A DNA stretch of 64,000 bases from Cupriavidus alkaliphilus (GCF_900094595.1 NZ_FMAD01000003.1:434001-498000); one strand, 5' to 3'; shown: positions 51,111-60,172, counted from the stretch's first letter. Notes: generated by a model from the letters alone, not told the origin. Numbers and translations are program-made.

Positions 51111-52634
51111 ATGACAGTCATCAAGCAAGAAGACCTCATCCAGAGCGTCGCCGATTCGCTGCAGTACATCAGCTATTACCACCCGATGGACTACATCACC
51201 AGCCTGGGCCGCGCCTACGAGCTGGAGCAGAGCCCGGCGGCCAAGGACGCGATCGCGCAGATCCTGACCAACAGCCGCATGTGCGCGGAAGGCAAGCGCC
51301 CGATCTGCCAGGACACCGGCATCGTCACGGTCTTCGTCAAGGTGGGCATGGACGTGCGCTGGGACGGCGCCACCATGGGCCTGACCGACATGATCAACGA
51401 GGGCGTGCGCCGCGGTTACACGCACCCCGACAATGTGCTGCGCGCCTCGATCGTCAGCCCGCCCGAAGGCGGCCGCAAGAACACCAAGGACAACACCCCG
51501 GCCGTGATCCACTATGAAGTGGTGCCGGGCAACACCGTCGACATCCAGGTCGCGGCCAAGGGCGGCGGCTCGGAGAACAAGTCGAAGTTCGTGATGCTGA
51601 ACCCGTCCGACTCGATCGTCGACTGGGTGCTGAAGACCGTGCCGACCATGGGCGCCGGCTGGTGCCCGCCCGGCATGCTGGGCATCGGCATCGGCGGCAC
51701 CGCCGAGAAGGCGATGGTGATGGCCAAGGAATCGCTGATGGAATCCATCGACATCCAGGACATCATCGCGCGTGGCCCGAAGGACTGGGTCGAGGAACTG
51801 CGCGTCGAGCTGTACGAGAAGGTCAACGCGCTGGGCATCGGCGCGCAGGGACTGGGCGGCCTGGCGACCGTGCTCGACGTCAAGATCATGGCCTGCCCGA
51901 CGCACGCCGCGTCCAAGCCGGTGGCGATGATCCCGAACTGCGCCGCCACCCGCCACGTGCACTTCACGCTCGACGGCAGCGGCCCGGCCAAGCTGGAAGC
52001 GCCGGACCTGTCGCAATGGCCGAAGGTCGAGTGGGCACCTAACACCGAAACCTCCAAGCGCGTCGACCTGAACACGCTGACGCCGGAAGAAGTCGCCTCG
52101 TGGAAGCCGGGCCAGACCCTGCTGCTCAACGGCAAGATGCTGACCGGCCGCGACGCCGCGCACAAGCGCATTGCCGACATGCTGGCCAAGGGCGAGAAGC
52201 TGCCGGTGGACTTCAAGAACCGCGTGATCTACTACGTCGGCCCGGTCGATCCGGTGCGCGACGAGGCGGTCGGCCCGGCCGGCCCCACCACCGCCACGCG
52301 CATGGACAAGTTCACCGAGATGATGCTGGCCGAGACCGGCCTGATCTCGATGATCGGCAAGGCCGAGCGCGGCCCGGTGGCGATCGAGGCCATCAAGAAG
52401 CACAAGTCGGCCTACCTGATGGCCGTGGGCGGCGCCGCCTACCTGGTGGCCAAGGCGATCAAGGAAGCCAAGGTGGTCGGCTTCGAAGACCTGGGCATGG
52501 AAGCCATTTACGAGTTCGACGTCAAGGACATGCCGGTGACGGTCGCCGTGGACAGCGAAGGCACCTCGGTGCACAAGACCGGCCCCGCCGAGTGGCAGGC
52601 CAAGATCGGCAAGATCCCGGTCGCCGCGCTGTAA
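51111..52634 (+). CDS. fumA: Class I fumarate hydratase (iron-sulfur)
   Basis: A 507-residue TCA-cycle enzyme converting fumarate and malate. The N-terminal tartrate dehydratase alpha domain has RPICQDTGIV, and the beta domain lies C-terminal; GWCPPGM and MACPTHAASKP supply the other likely 4Fe-4S ligands. Being oxygen-sensitive, it often coexists with a class II enzyme. An extended -10-like TGTATGAT lies about 40 nt upstream. Followed by a strong terminator. Confidence 0.92.
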   Translation: MTVIKQEDLIQSVADSLQYISYYHPMDYITSLGRAYELEQSPAAKDAIAQILTNSRMCAEGKRPICQDTGIVTVFVKVGMDVRWDGATMGLTDMINEGVRRGYTHPDNVLRASIVSPPEGGRKNTKDNTPAVIHYEVVPGNTVDIQVAAKGGGSENKSKFVMLNPSDSIVDWVLKTVPTMGAGWCPPGMLGIGIGGTAEKAMVMAKESLMESIDIQDIIARGPKDWVEELRVELYEKVNALGIGAQGLGGLATVLDVKIMACPTHAASKPVAMIPNCAATRHVHFTLDGSGPAKLEAPDLSQWPKVEWAPNTETSKRVDLNTLTPEEVASWKPGQTLLLNGKMLTGRDAAHKRIADMLAKGEKLPVDFKNRVIYYVGPVDPVRDEAVGPAGPTTATRMDKFTEMMLAETGLISMIGKAERGPVAIEAIKKHKSAYLMAVGGAAYLVAKAIKEAKVVGFEDLGMEAIYEFDVKDMPVTVAVDSEGTSVHKTGPAEWQAKIGKIPVAAL

Positions 52635-52675
52635 GCAGCCACGCTCCGGGACGGTAGAATCTGCCGTCCCGCTCG

Positions 52676-52703
52676 AAAAGCCGGGTTCCGACCCGGCTTT
52701 TTT
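52676..52703 (+). terminator. Rho-independent terminator after fumarase
   Basis: AAAAGCCGGGT and ACCCGGCTTTT pair around TCCG, then TT. A second hairpin, GGGACGG/CCGTCCC at 52648-52670, precedes it. Confidence 0.87.
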
Positions 52704-52733
52704 CTGCACTGTTTCCTGTCATCCTCGCATCCC

Positions 52734-53543
52734 GTGAACCCCGCACCCATCGGCGTCTTCGATTCCGGCCTCGGCGGCCTGTCGGTGCTGCGCGAGATCC
52801 GCGCCCTGCTGCCGCACGAGCCGCTGCTGTACCTTGCCGACTCGAAGTACGCGCCCTACGGCGAAAAGCCCGAACGTTTTGTCGAAGCGCGCACGCTGCA
52901 GGCCTGCGAGTGGATGATCGGCCAGGGCTGCAAGGCGCTGGTGATCGCTTGCAACACGGCCACGGGCCATGCCGTGGCGTTGCTGCGCGAGCGGCTGCCG
53001 GTGCCGATCATCGGCGTCGAGCCCGGCCTGAAGCCCGCCGCCGCGGCCAGCCGCAGCAAGGTGGTCGGCGTGCTGGCGACCGCCAATACGCTCAAGAGCG
53101 CGAAGTTCGCGCGGCTGCTGGCATCGCTGGACGGCGAAAGCCGCTTCCTGTGCCAGGCGGGGCTGGGGCTGGTGACCCTGGTCGAGCAAGGCCAGACCGA
53201 CGGGCCCGCCGTGCGCGAGCGCCTGGAGGCCTACCTTACGCCGATGCTGGATGCCGGCGCCGATACCCTGGTGCTGGGCTGCACCCACTACCCCTTCCTG
53301 GAAGGCGCGATCCGCGCCATCGCCGGCAACCGGCTGGCGCTGGTCGATACCGGCAGCGCGGTCGCGCGCCAGCTGGCGCGCAAGCTCGCCGAGCATGCGC
53401 TGGCCGCGCCGCCCGACGTCGCGGGGCGTGATCGCTTTCTTTCGACCAAGGATGCCGCGCATTTGCGCGCGATGGTGGCCGCGCTGCTGCAGTTGCAAGC
53501 CGATGCGGAGACCGTGGCGATCGAACCGGCGCCGGCGTTCTGA
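52734..53543 (+). CDS. murI: Glutamate racemase
   Basis: A 269-residue enzyme making D-glutamate for peptidoglycan. GVFDSGLGGLSV begins the protein; the two catalytic Cys are Cys73 in IACNTATG and Cys183 in LGCTHYPFLE. The GTG start at 52734 gives the standard N-terminus. It is convergent with the AAA+ gene, 13 nt between stops. Confidence 0.93.
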   Translation: MNPAPIGVFDSGLGGLSVLREIRALLPHEPLLYLADSKYAPYGEKPERFVEARTLQACEWMIGQGCKALVIACNTATGHAVALLRERLPVPIIGVEPGLKPAAAASRSKVVGVLATANTLKSAKFARLLASLDGESRFLCQAGLGLVTLVEQGQTDGPAVRERLEAYLTPMLDAGADTLVLGCTHYPFLEGAIRAIAGNRLALVDTGSAVARQLARKLAEHALAAPPDVAGRDRFLSTKDAAHLRAMVAALLQLQADAETVAIEPAPAF

Positions 53544-53556
53544 CCGGCGCCTGCCA

Positions 53557-55857
53557 TCAGCGCAGGAAGCCCAGCGGCCGGTGCTCGCGCACCTCGGGCT
53601 TGATCGCATGTTCCTGGCGCAACTGCGCCAGGAACTCATCGGGCGTCAGCGCCTCGCCCAGCAGCACGCACTGGCGCTTGACCGTGGCAAAGTCGCCGGG
53701 CGTCAGGCAATCCATCGCGTCGAGGTCCGCGCGCATGGCAGCGGTCAGGCCGGCGGAGTCGCCGTCGAGCGCCTCGTCGACAAACATCGCCACGCGTTGC
53801 GCCGGCTTGAGCGCCAGGAAGCGGATCTTGAACGAGAAGCGGCGCAGCGCGGCCTCGTCGATGCGGTCGAACAGGTTGGTGGTGCAGATGAAGATGCCGT
53901 TGAAGCGTTCCATGCCCTGCAGCATCTCGTTGACCTCGGAGATCTCGTAGTTGCGCACCGCCTGCTGGCGGCTCTGCATGAAGCTGTCGGCCTCGTCCAG
54001 CAGCAGCACCGCGCCGTCCTCTTCCGCGCGCGCGAACATCGCGGCGATCTGCTGCTCGGTCTCGCCCACGTACTTGCTCATCAGGTCCGAGGCACGGCGG
54101 ATCATCAGCGGCAGGTCCAGCTCGGCCGCGATATGCTCGGCCAGCGCGGTCTTGCCGGTGCCGGGCGGGCCATAGAAGCACAGCGTGCCGCGCTGGCGCA
54201 CGCGCAGCGCGTCGACGATCTTGACCACGTCGTAGCGGGTCTCGAGGTGCAGGTTCTCGAGCCGGTAGTGCGTGACCACCGGGCGCGCCTCGGCCTCGGG
54301 GCGCAGGCCCATGGCGCGGTCGGCATGCTCGAGCTGGCGCAGGATCAGCGCCTCCACCGGCTCTTCCACATTAGGCCGCGCCAGCTCGACAAAGCGCGCC
54401 GCCGATTGCACCTGCGCCGGCGTCAGTGTCTTGCGCCCGGCCAGCCCCGTGATAAAGGCATCGCTGACATCCAGCCCGCCCAGGTGCTTGCGGATGATGT
54501 TCTCGCGCACCAGCGGCGGCGGGATCTTCAGCTCGAGGTGGAACTGGAAGCGGCGCAGGTAGGCCGGGTCGATCTGCCGGATCGAATTGGAGATCCAGAT
54601 CACCGGCACCGGGTTCTGCTCCAGTGTCTGGTTGACCCAGGCCTTGCCGTTGACCGACGCACGCGCGTCCTCCTGGCCGAACAGGCTCATCAGCTCGCGT
54701 GCGCTGCCCGGGAACACGTCTTCGACTTCGTCGAACAGCAGCGCGGTATGGGCGCGCCCGCGCAGGAACGCCTGCGACACCTGCAGCGAGCGGTAGCGGT
54801 CCTTGCCCGACAGGCTGTTGCCGTCGCGATCCAGGCAATCGACCTCATACAGCTCGCAGCCCGCCTCGCGCGCCAGCAGCCGCGCGAACTCGGTCTTGCC
54901 GGTGCCGGGGGGACCGTAGATCAGCACATTGACACCGCTGGCGTGCTGGCGCGTGGCATTGGCCAGCAGCGCGCGCAGGTAGCGCGCGTCGGTCTCCACA
55001 TGCGGATAGTCGGCGGTGGTCAGCGTGGGCGGCGCGGCCGGGCGGGTGAAGACCGCCATCATCTCGGCCTCGTTGGCGTAGTTGCCGAGCAGCACGTGCA
55101 GCAGCCGGTCCGACAGCCGCATCAGGTCGCCCAGGTCGGTCACGCTGTTTTCCGGCAGCGGCTGCTCGATCAGGTTCAGCGTCTCCAGCCGCGAGCCGGG
55201 CCGCAGCGACGCCGCCACGTCGGCCGCGCCGGCGCCGGTCAGGCCGGCCAGGATCTGGAACGCCTCCTGGCTGTGCGCCACCTTGCAGTCGACCATCACC
55301 GCGCGCAGGTCGCGCTTGTACTTGGCCAGCGCGGCATACAGCAGCAGCTTGCGCTCATGGTCGGGCAGGTCCAGCACGTGGCTGAGCATGTCGATATTGC
55401 GCACCAGCAGCACGCGCTCGCCCTCGAGCCGCTGGGCGATGGCCGCGGCCGACGCGTCGAACACGGCGAACATGTCCTTGGCGTGGTGCTTGACGTACTC
55501 GTCAAGGTAATAGAACAGCGCGCTTTCGTCGAAGGCGCTGTTCCACTGGCCGTGGCGGTCGAGGAATTCTTCGGGGGTCAGGCGCGCCGCGCCCTTCCAG
55601 GCGGGCATGTCGGCGCAGCGCGCGGCCAGGAAGCGCTGCACGCGCAGCACTACGCCGTACGGCCACACCATCTCCTGCGCGCTGACGGTCAGGACATCGT
55701 TGATATTGCTGCGCAGGTTGAAGCGCGGCCCCAGCGCACAGACCACGCGCAGCGCAAACTGCGCGCACATCCAGTCCAGCGCCGAGCTTGACGATGCCCC
55801 GGGCATGGAGCGCAGCAGCGTCGATCGGTCATCTTCAGCAAAACGTGTGAAGTCCAT
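53557..55857 (-). CDS. Two-module AAA+ ATPase of unknown function
   Basis: A 766-residue protein (766 from the ATG at 55857; a GTG at 55914 is an alternative). Residues 1 to about 300 have no recognised domain. Two AAA+ modules follow. Module 1 has GPPGTGKTEFAR, Walker B LLFDEVEDVF and a RRFQF segment; module 2 has GPPGTGKTALAE, LLLDEADSF, CTTNLFDRID and RRFSF. Both look catalytically complete. The layout recalls CDC48/ClpB-like double-ring or MoxR-like machines. The unknown N-terminal part probably selects the client. The neighbours give no clear clue. Confidence 0.82.
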   Translation of the reverse strand: MDFTRFAEDDRSTLLRSMPGASSSSALDWMCAQFALRVVCALGPRFNLRSNINDVLTVSAQEMVWPYGVVLRVQRFLAARCADMPAWKGAARLTPEEFLDRHGQWNSAFDESALFYYLDEYVKHHAKDMFAVFDASAAAIAQRLEGERVLLVRNIDMLSHVLDLPDHERKLLLYAALAKYKRDLRAVMVDCKVAHSQEAFQILAGLTGAGAADVAASLRPGSRLETLNLIEQPLPENSVTDLGDLMRLSDRLLHVLLGNYANEAEMMAVFTRPAAPPTLTTADYPHVETDARYLRALLANATRQHASGVNVLIYGPPGTGKTEFARLLAREAGCELYEVDCLDRDGNSLSGKDRYRSLQVSQAFLRGRAHTALLFDEVEDVFPGSARELMSLFGQEDARASVNGKAWVNQTLEQNPVPVIWISNSIRQIDPAYLRRFQFHLELKIPPPLVRENIIRKHLGGLDVSDAFITGLAGRKTLTPAQVQSAARFVELARPNVEEPVEALILRQLEHADRAMGLRPEAEARPVVTHYRLENLHLETRYDVVKIVDALRVRQRGTLCFYGPPGTGKTALAEHIAAELDLPLMIRRASDLMSKYVGETEQQIAAMFARAEEDGAVLLLDEADSFMQSRQQAVRNYEISEVNEMLQGMERFNGIFICTTNLFDRIDEAALRRFSFKIRFLALKPAQRVAMFVDEALDGDSAGLTAAMRADLDAMDCLTPGDFATVKRQCVLLGEALTPDEFLAQLRQEHAIKPEVREHRPLGFLR

Positions 55858-56135
55858 GAACGGGTCCCCGAGCGCGCGATGCGCAATGGCGGGCCGCGAC
55901 AGGCGCACCGCCACGTCTGCAGTGTCTTTCTATGCTAGCGCGCTTTCCTGCCCCGCGGGCGCGCCCGTGCGCGGCCGGCGCCGGCCATGGTGGCCTGGGG
56001 CACCGATGCGCGGCGCGGTGCGATGGCGTGCCAGCGCGCATGATTCAAGCGAATTGCCCCCTCCTGATTTGCCGCCGGGACTTGCCGGTATAACGCGCGC
56101 AGGCGGAAAATTCCAGTTGCGACGCACAAATCACA

Positions 56136-56154
56136 ACAAATAAGAATCATTATC
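56136..56154. promoter_or_regulatory. Fur-box-like site upstream of tonB cluster
   Basis: The 19-bp site ends in AATCATTATC and matches 14 of 19 positions of GATAATGATAATCATTATC by hand alignment. It lies about 75 nt before the 21-codon ORF and 190 nt before tonB, fitting iron repression of tonB-exbB-exbD. Confidence 0.72.
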
Positions 56155-56227
56155 GTTTATACTCCGCAGCTGACACGCTGCCCCAGAGTGGCGCTCCCAC
56201 GTCAACCCAGTTGAAGGAGCGTTTATC

Positions 56228-56293
56228 ATGGAATTGCTGCTTAGCCTGCTGGTCGGTTGCGGCATCTCGCTGATCCTGTTCTACCGCAAGTGA
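56228..56293 (+). CDS. 21-residue putative single-span membrane microprotein
   Basis: A 22-codon frame (with stop) with AAGGAG 8 nt before its ATG, stronger than any site before tonB. The product starts MELLLSLLVG and ends FYRK: a hydrophobic span followed by positive residues, as in a single-helix membrane microprotein with cytoplasmic C-terminus. It sits between the Fur-like site and tonB, so it would be iron-regulated. It could be a real microprotein or a leader that tunes tonB expression. Its size is below usual annotation limits. Confidence 0.5.
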   Translation: MELLLSLLVGCGISLILFYRK

Positions 56294-56344
56294 CGGCGCA
56301 CGGCCGCCGCGGTGCCGCCGCCGGCAGACTTTTGTTGTTGACAC

Positions 56345-57001
56345 ATGTTCGACCAACGCTTCTTAAAGATTACGCTCGCCGTCCTGCTGTTCCACGCCGG
56401 CCTGCTTTACCTGATCCAGAGCGGCCTGGCCCGCAAGCTCACCGAGGCCGTGATCGCGCCGGAAATCATTGCGCGCATCATTCCGCTGGAGCCACCCAAG
56501 CAGGAGGCCCCGCCGGAGCCACCCAAGCCGAAGCCCAAGCAGGAAACCCCGCCCAAGCAGGTCAAGGTGACCACGCCCAAGCCGACGCCGCCGCAGCCCA
56601 AGCCGGCACCGCAGCCGGTCGCCGACCTGCCGCCGACGCCTTCGGCGCCTGAAGCGCCGCCGGCCCCGCCGGCGCCCCCGGCACCGCCCGAGCCCGCGCC
56701 GGCACCGGTGTCGGCCGCGCCGCGCGCCGTCGGCATCGGCGAAATCCAGTGCACGCCGCCGCAACCGAAGTATCCTTCCCAGTCACGCCGCATGGGCGAG
56801 ACCGGCAAGACCGTGGTGCGGCTGACTACCGATGAAAGCGGCAAGGTCGTCAAGACCGCCGTGGTGTCGTCGAGCGGCTCGTCGCGCCTTGACCAGGCCG
56901 CGGTCGAAGCCGTGCAGGCCATGCGCTGCAAGCCCTATATGGACAACGGCCGCGCCGTTGCCGTCACGGCACAGCAGCCGATCGGCTTCGAGCTGAACTG
57001 A
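56345..57001 (+). CDS. tonB: TonB energy-transducing protein
   Basis: A 218-residue periplasm-spanning protein. An N-terminal helix (about 8-27) anchors it in the inner membrane with ExbB-ExbD; a Pro/Lys- and then Pro/Ala-rich linker (about 48-125) spans the periplasm; the C-terminal TonB domain (about 135-218, PKYPSQSRRMGETGKTVVRL) contacts outer-membrane receptors. No clear Shine-Dalgarno sequence precedes the ATG. First of the tonB-exbB-exbD operon. Confidence 0.92.
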   Translation: MFDQRFLKITLAVLLFHAGLLYLIQSGLARKLTEAVIAPEIIARIIPLEPPKQEAPPEPPKPKPKQETPPKQVKVTTPKPTPPQPKPAPQPVADLPPTPSAPEAPPAPPAPPAPPEPAPAPVSAAPRAVGIGEIQCTPPQPKYPSQSRRMGETGKTVVRLTTDESGKVVKTAVVSSSGSSRLDQAAVEAVQAMRCKPYMDNGRAVAVTAQQPIGFELN

Positions 57002-57064
57002 CCACCCCCGATTTCCGATCTCTGATCTGACCTAAACCAAGCGAACTCACCAGGAAACCAACAC

Positions 57065-57793
57065 ATGCAGGACCTCGGACTCACCCACCTCTGGTCGCAA
57101 GGCGACTTCGTCATGCGTGCGACCGCCATCATTCTGCTGATCATGTCGCTCGCCTCATGGATCGTGATCCTGACCAAGGCGTGGGATCTGGTGCGCCTGA
57201 AGAAGATGGCGCAAGGCGCGGAAAAGCGCTTCTGGCACTCGGACGATTTCGACCACGCGCTGGAAACCCTGGGCGCCGGCGATTCCAACCCCTTCCGCAC
57301 GCTGGCCATCGCCGGCAAGGAAGCCGCCCAGCACCACCGCGCCAGCCAGCCGCAGCTGCACGACGTGATGGATATCTCCGACTGGCTGACCCGCTCGCTG
57401 AAGAGCTCCATCGATGAATCGGTGGCGCGCATGCAGTCGGGCCTGGCCGTGCTGGCATCGGTGGGCTCGACCGCGCCGTTCGTCGGCCTGTTCGGCACCG
57501 TGTGGGGCATCTACCACGCGCTGATCGGCATCGGCGCCTCGGGCGTGCCGACCATCGACAAGGTTGCCGGCCCGGTGGGCGAGGCGCTGATCATGACCGC
57601 CTTCGGCCTGGCCGTGGCAATCCCGGCCGTGCTGGGCTATAACGCCCTCACCCGCGGCAACAAGTCGGTGATCTCGAAGCTCAACCGCTTTGCCCACGAC
57701 CTGCACGCCTACTTCGTCACCGGGGCGCGCGTGCGCCCCACCGGTGCCCGCGCCGAGGACGGCACCGTGCGCCTGGCCACGGCACAGCGCTAA
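57065..57793 (+). CDS. exbB: ExbB proton-channel protein
   Basis: A 242-residue MotA/TolQ/ExbB family protein with three helices. The conserved part GSTAPFVGLFGTVWGIYHALIG then GPVGEALIMTAFGLAVAIPAV is present. With ExbD it forms the pmf-driven motor for TonB. AGGAAA lies before the ATG. Confidence 0.93.
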   Translation: MQDLGLTHLWSQGDFVMRATAIILLIMSLASWIVILTKAWDLVRLKKMAQGAEKRFWHSDDFDHALETLGAGDSNPFRTLAIAGKEAAQHHRASQPQLHDVMDISDWLTRSLKSSIDESVARMQSGLAVLASVGSTAPFVGLFGTVWGIYHALIGIGASGVPTIDKVAGPVGEALIMTAFGLAVAIPAVLGYNALTRGNKSVISKLNRFAHDLHAYFVTGARVRPTGARAEDGTVRLATAQR

Positions 57794-57814
57794 ACCGCTA
57801 GCAAGGAAGTCATC

Positions 57815-58228
<414 letters not shown>

Positions 58229-58258
58229 ACCGGCGCCTGCGGGCGCTCCGGGAACGAC

Positions 58259-58284
58259 AAAGGGCACCTTCGGGTGCCCTTTTT
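58259..58284 (+). terminator. Rho-independent terminator after exbD
   Basis: AAAGGGCACC and GGTGCCCTTT pair around a TTCG tetraloop, followed by TT. Confidence 0.87.
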
Positions 58285-58371
58285 GCCATGGTGCCGCCGG
58301 CTTGCACATGCGTGCCTGCTTGCGCGGCGGCGCCGGCCATAGTCGGTGCCTGAATCTTAGCGAGAGACTAT

Positions 58372-58390
58372 TGTAATGATAACAATTCTC
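58372..58390. promoter_or_regulatory. Fur-box-like site upstream of hemP
   Basis: TGTAATGATAAC-AATTCTC matches 14 of 19 positions of the Fur consensus by hand alignment, about 90 nt before hemP. The surrounding 58365-58400 stretch is AT-rich, as a promoter would be. Confidence 0.7.
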
Positions 58391-58482
58391 ATTTAATATC
58401 TTTCCATTGACTGCGCCAGGCGCGGCATCGCCGCCCCGGATTGCACTTCCCTTACTCTCCTATCGCAGAACGGAGCCAGATG

Positions 58483-58812
58483 ATGAGCACACTTTCCCTG
58501 CCGCTGTCGCAACCCCGTGAAGTCACTCGCCGCCGCCTGTCGCTGCGCCGCGTGGACGTGGCCGCGCAGCCGCGCCGAGACGCCGGCGCGAAGACCGCCC
58601 CGTCGGCGATCGCCTCGGTCAAGTCTGCCGTAGCCGCCCTGCCCGCGCGCCTGGAAGCGCTGGTGCGCGACAGCCTGAGCTCGGCACCCACCGGCGAGCC
58701 GGTGGCGCTGGAAGCCATCATGCGCGGCGCCAACACGCTGCCGATCCTGCACAACGGCGAGGTCTATACGCTGCGCGTGACGCGCTATGGGAAGCTGATC
58801 CTGACCAAATGA
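58483..58812 (+). CDS. hemP: Hemin uptake protein HemP
   Basis: A 109-residue protein. The C-terminal 25 residues, LHNGEVYTLRVTRYGKLILTK in substance (HNGEVY, TRYGKLILTK), are the HemP domain; the N-terminal 70 residues are basic and Ala-rich, a longer extension than in minimal HemP proteins. HemP/HmuP proteins act in heme-uptake gene regulation. GGAG is 7 nt before the ATG at 58483. No heme receptor gene lies in the window; a 14-codon longer frame from TTG is rejected. Confidence 0.85.
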   Translation: MSTLSLPLSQPREVTRRRLSLRRVDVAAQPRRDAGAKTAPSAIASVKSAVAALPARLEALVRDSLSSAPTGEPVALEAIMRGANTLPILHNGEVYTLRVTRYGKLILTK

Positions 58813-58910
58813 TGCAGCCCCGCGGCGATTCCGCAGGGAGACAACCAAGGGGAAGCCATTCGAAACCCGCGCCAGGCGCGGACGCCACGAACGTGGCAGC
58901 AAAGACTTTT

Positions 58911-59052
58911 GTGGGGACCACCTCGGAACGAGGTGTTGGGCAGTAGCCAGGTATGCGTGCCGCAGGCGGGAGTCAGACCCCACGCCAGGCCGGCCGTACC
59001 CAGCCATGCCCTCTTTTATGCCGCCCCGCAGGCCGTGCCTGCGGGGCTTTTT
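58911..59052 (+). other. Candidate structured RNA or 3'-UTR with terminator
   Basis: GTGGGG (58911-58916) pairs with CCCCAC (58978-58983), enclosing the hairpin CACCTCG-GAA-CGAGGTG (58919-58935). It ends at a strong terminator, GCCCCGCAGGC/GCCTGCGGGGC with TTTTT (59023-59052). It could be the 3' end of the hemP transcript or a separate RNA. No known RNA family was recognised. Confidence 0.42.
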
Positions 59053-59082
59053 CATGCGCCGGCGCCAGCGCCGGCGCGTGCC

Positions 59083-59490
59083 TTACAGGCCCAGCGCGGC
59101 GATGCCGGCACGCGCGACCTGCGCGTCCTCGGTCGACTTCACGCCCGACACGCCGACGGCGCCCACCACCTGCTCGTTGCAGACGATGGGCACGCCGCCC
59201 TCCAGCATGCCCTGCAGCACCGGCGCCGTCATGAACGAGTAGCGGCCGTTGTTGATCATGTCTTCGTAGACCTTCGACTCACGGCGGCCCAGCGCCGAGG
59301 TACGGGCCTTTTCCCCGGCGATATAAGCCGAGATCGGCGCGGCGCCGTCCAGGCGCTGCATGGCCAGCATATGGCCGCCGTCGTCGACCACGACGATCGA
59401 CACGGCCCAGTGATGGTTCTTTGCCTCGGTTTCCGCTGCGGCCATGATCTTCTTCACGTCGTCTGCCGTCAGAACCGTCTTTTGCTGCAT
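59083..59490 (-). CDS. GlcG/HbpS-family heme-binding-like protein
   Basis: A 135-residue protein of the HbpS-like superfamily. VVVDDGGHMLAMQRLDGAA and VGAVGVSGVKSTEDAQVA are typical; HbpS in Streptomyces binds heme, and GlcG proteins are of unknown function. No signal peptide is seen. The start at 59490 has AGGAGAG before it. Proximity to hemP suggests, but does not prove, a heme connection. Confidence 0.78.
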   Translation of the reverse strand: MQQKTVLTADDVKKIMAAAETEAKNHHWAVSIVVVDDGGHMLAMQRLDGAAPISAYIAGEKARTSALGRRESKVYEDMINNGRYSFMTAPVLQGMLEGGVPIVCNEQVVGAVGVSGVKSTEDAQVARAGIAALGL

Positions 59491-59599
59491 GCCACTCTCC
59501 TGATCATTGATTTGGATAGAGGCCGAAGTATAGCGCCGCACCTGCGCCACCGTCATGGCAGCCGGCCCGCCGTGCCCTGCTCACCATGCGCACCACGGC

Positions 59600-59623
59600 A
59601 AAATGGCCCGCGAGCGGGCCATT
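59600..59623 (-). terminator. Terminator after the repeat-protein gene
   Basis: AATGGCCCGC and GCGGGCCATT pair around GA; on the minus strand the stem is followed by TTTTG. It lies about 28 nt past the stop at 59651. Confidence 0.65.
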
Positions 59624-59650
59624 CGTCATGCGATGACTGCAGCGGTGCGG

Positions 59651-59908
59651 TCAGGCGCCGTCGGTGAACGGATCGGGCTTGCCCAGGCGGGCGCCGTCGG
59701 TGTAAGGGTCGGTCTTGCCGACACGCGCGCCGTCGGTGAACGGGTCCGGCTTGCCGACCTTGGCGCCATCGGTGTACGGGTCGACTGCGCCGACCTTGGC
59801 GCCGTCGAGATACGGGTCGACCTTGCCGACCGCGGCGAACGATGCGGTGGACGCAGTGCCCAGGAGCGCCAGCGCGGCGGCGGTAATCACGGCTTGTTTG
59901 ATCTTCAT
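59651..59908 (-). CDS. Secreted protein of five 12-residue repeats
   Basis: An 85-residue protein. A signal peptide ends near ASFA, and the entire mature chain is five tandem repeats of the pattern VGKxDPYTDGAK/R (variants VGAVDPYTDGAK, VGKPDPFTDGAR, LGKPDPFTDGA). The Asp-rich turns could bind divalent cations; this is a guess. GGGGAA precedes the ATG. No homologue with known function is recognised. Confidence 0.72.
   Translation of the reverse strand: MKIKQAVITAAALALLGTASTASFAAVGKVDPYLDGAKVGAVDPYTDGAKVGKPDPFTDGARVGKTDPYTDGARLGKPDPFTDGA
59654..59830. repeat. Five tandem 36-bp coding repeats
   Basis: The repeat unit is 36 bp (12 codons) and encodes the VGKxDP(Y/F)TDGA(K/R) pattern; the last copy is one codon short. 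Copies differ by a few bases, so the array is not freshly amplified. Confidence 0.8.
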
Positions 59909-60113
59909 GAGATTCCCCTTGCTTCTTGGTTGGTCACGGCATCGCACGCCAGATGAATCAGCGTCATCGCGATGTCACACAAGTAGTTTAGGGAAAACCC
60001 TTATCTTGATGCAGGTGATGCTTTGAGCAGTCTGTTCAAATATTTTGACCTCGATCAAATTGCGCCACTCAGTCCGGAACCAGCCCGGCACCGTTATGTC
60101 GCAATGCAGCGCC

Positions 60114-60140
60114 AAAAGAAAAGGCCCCAGTCGGGGCCCT
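60114..60140 (-). terminator. Terminator of the His/Gly/Tyr-rich protein gene
   Basis: GGCCCC and GGGGCC pair around GACT on the minus strand, followed by TTTTCTTTT. It lies about 35 nt past the stop of the gene at 60173. Confidence 0.75.
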
Positions 60141-60172
60141 TCCTTCATGACACGCTGGATCGAAGACAGCGC

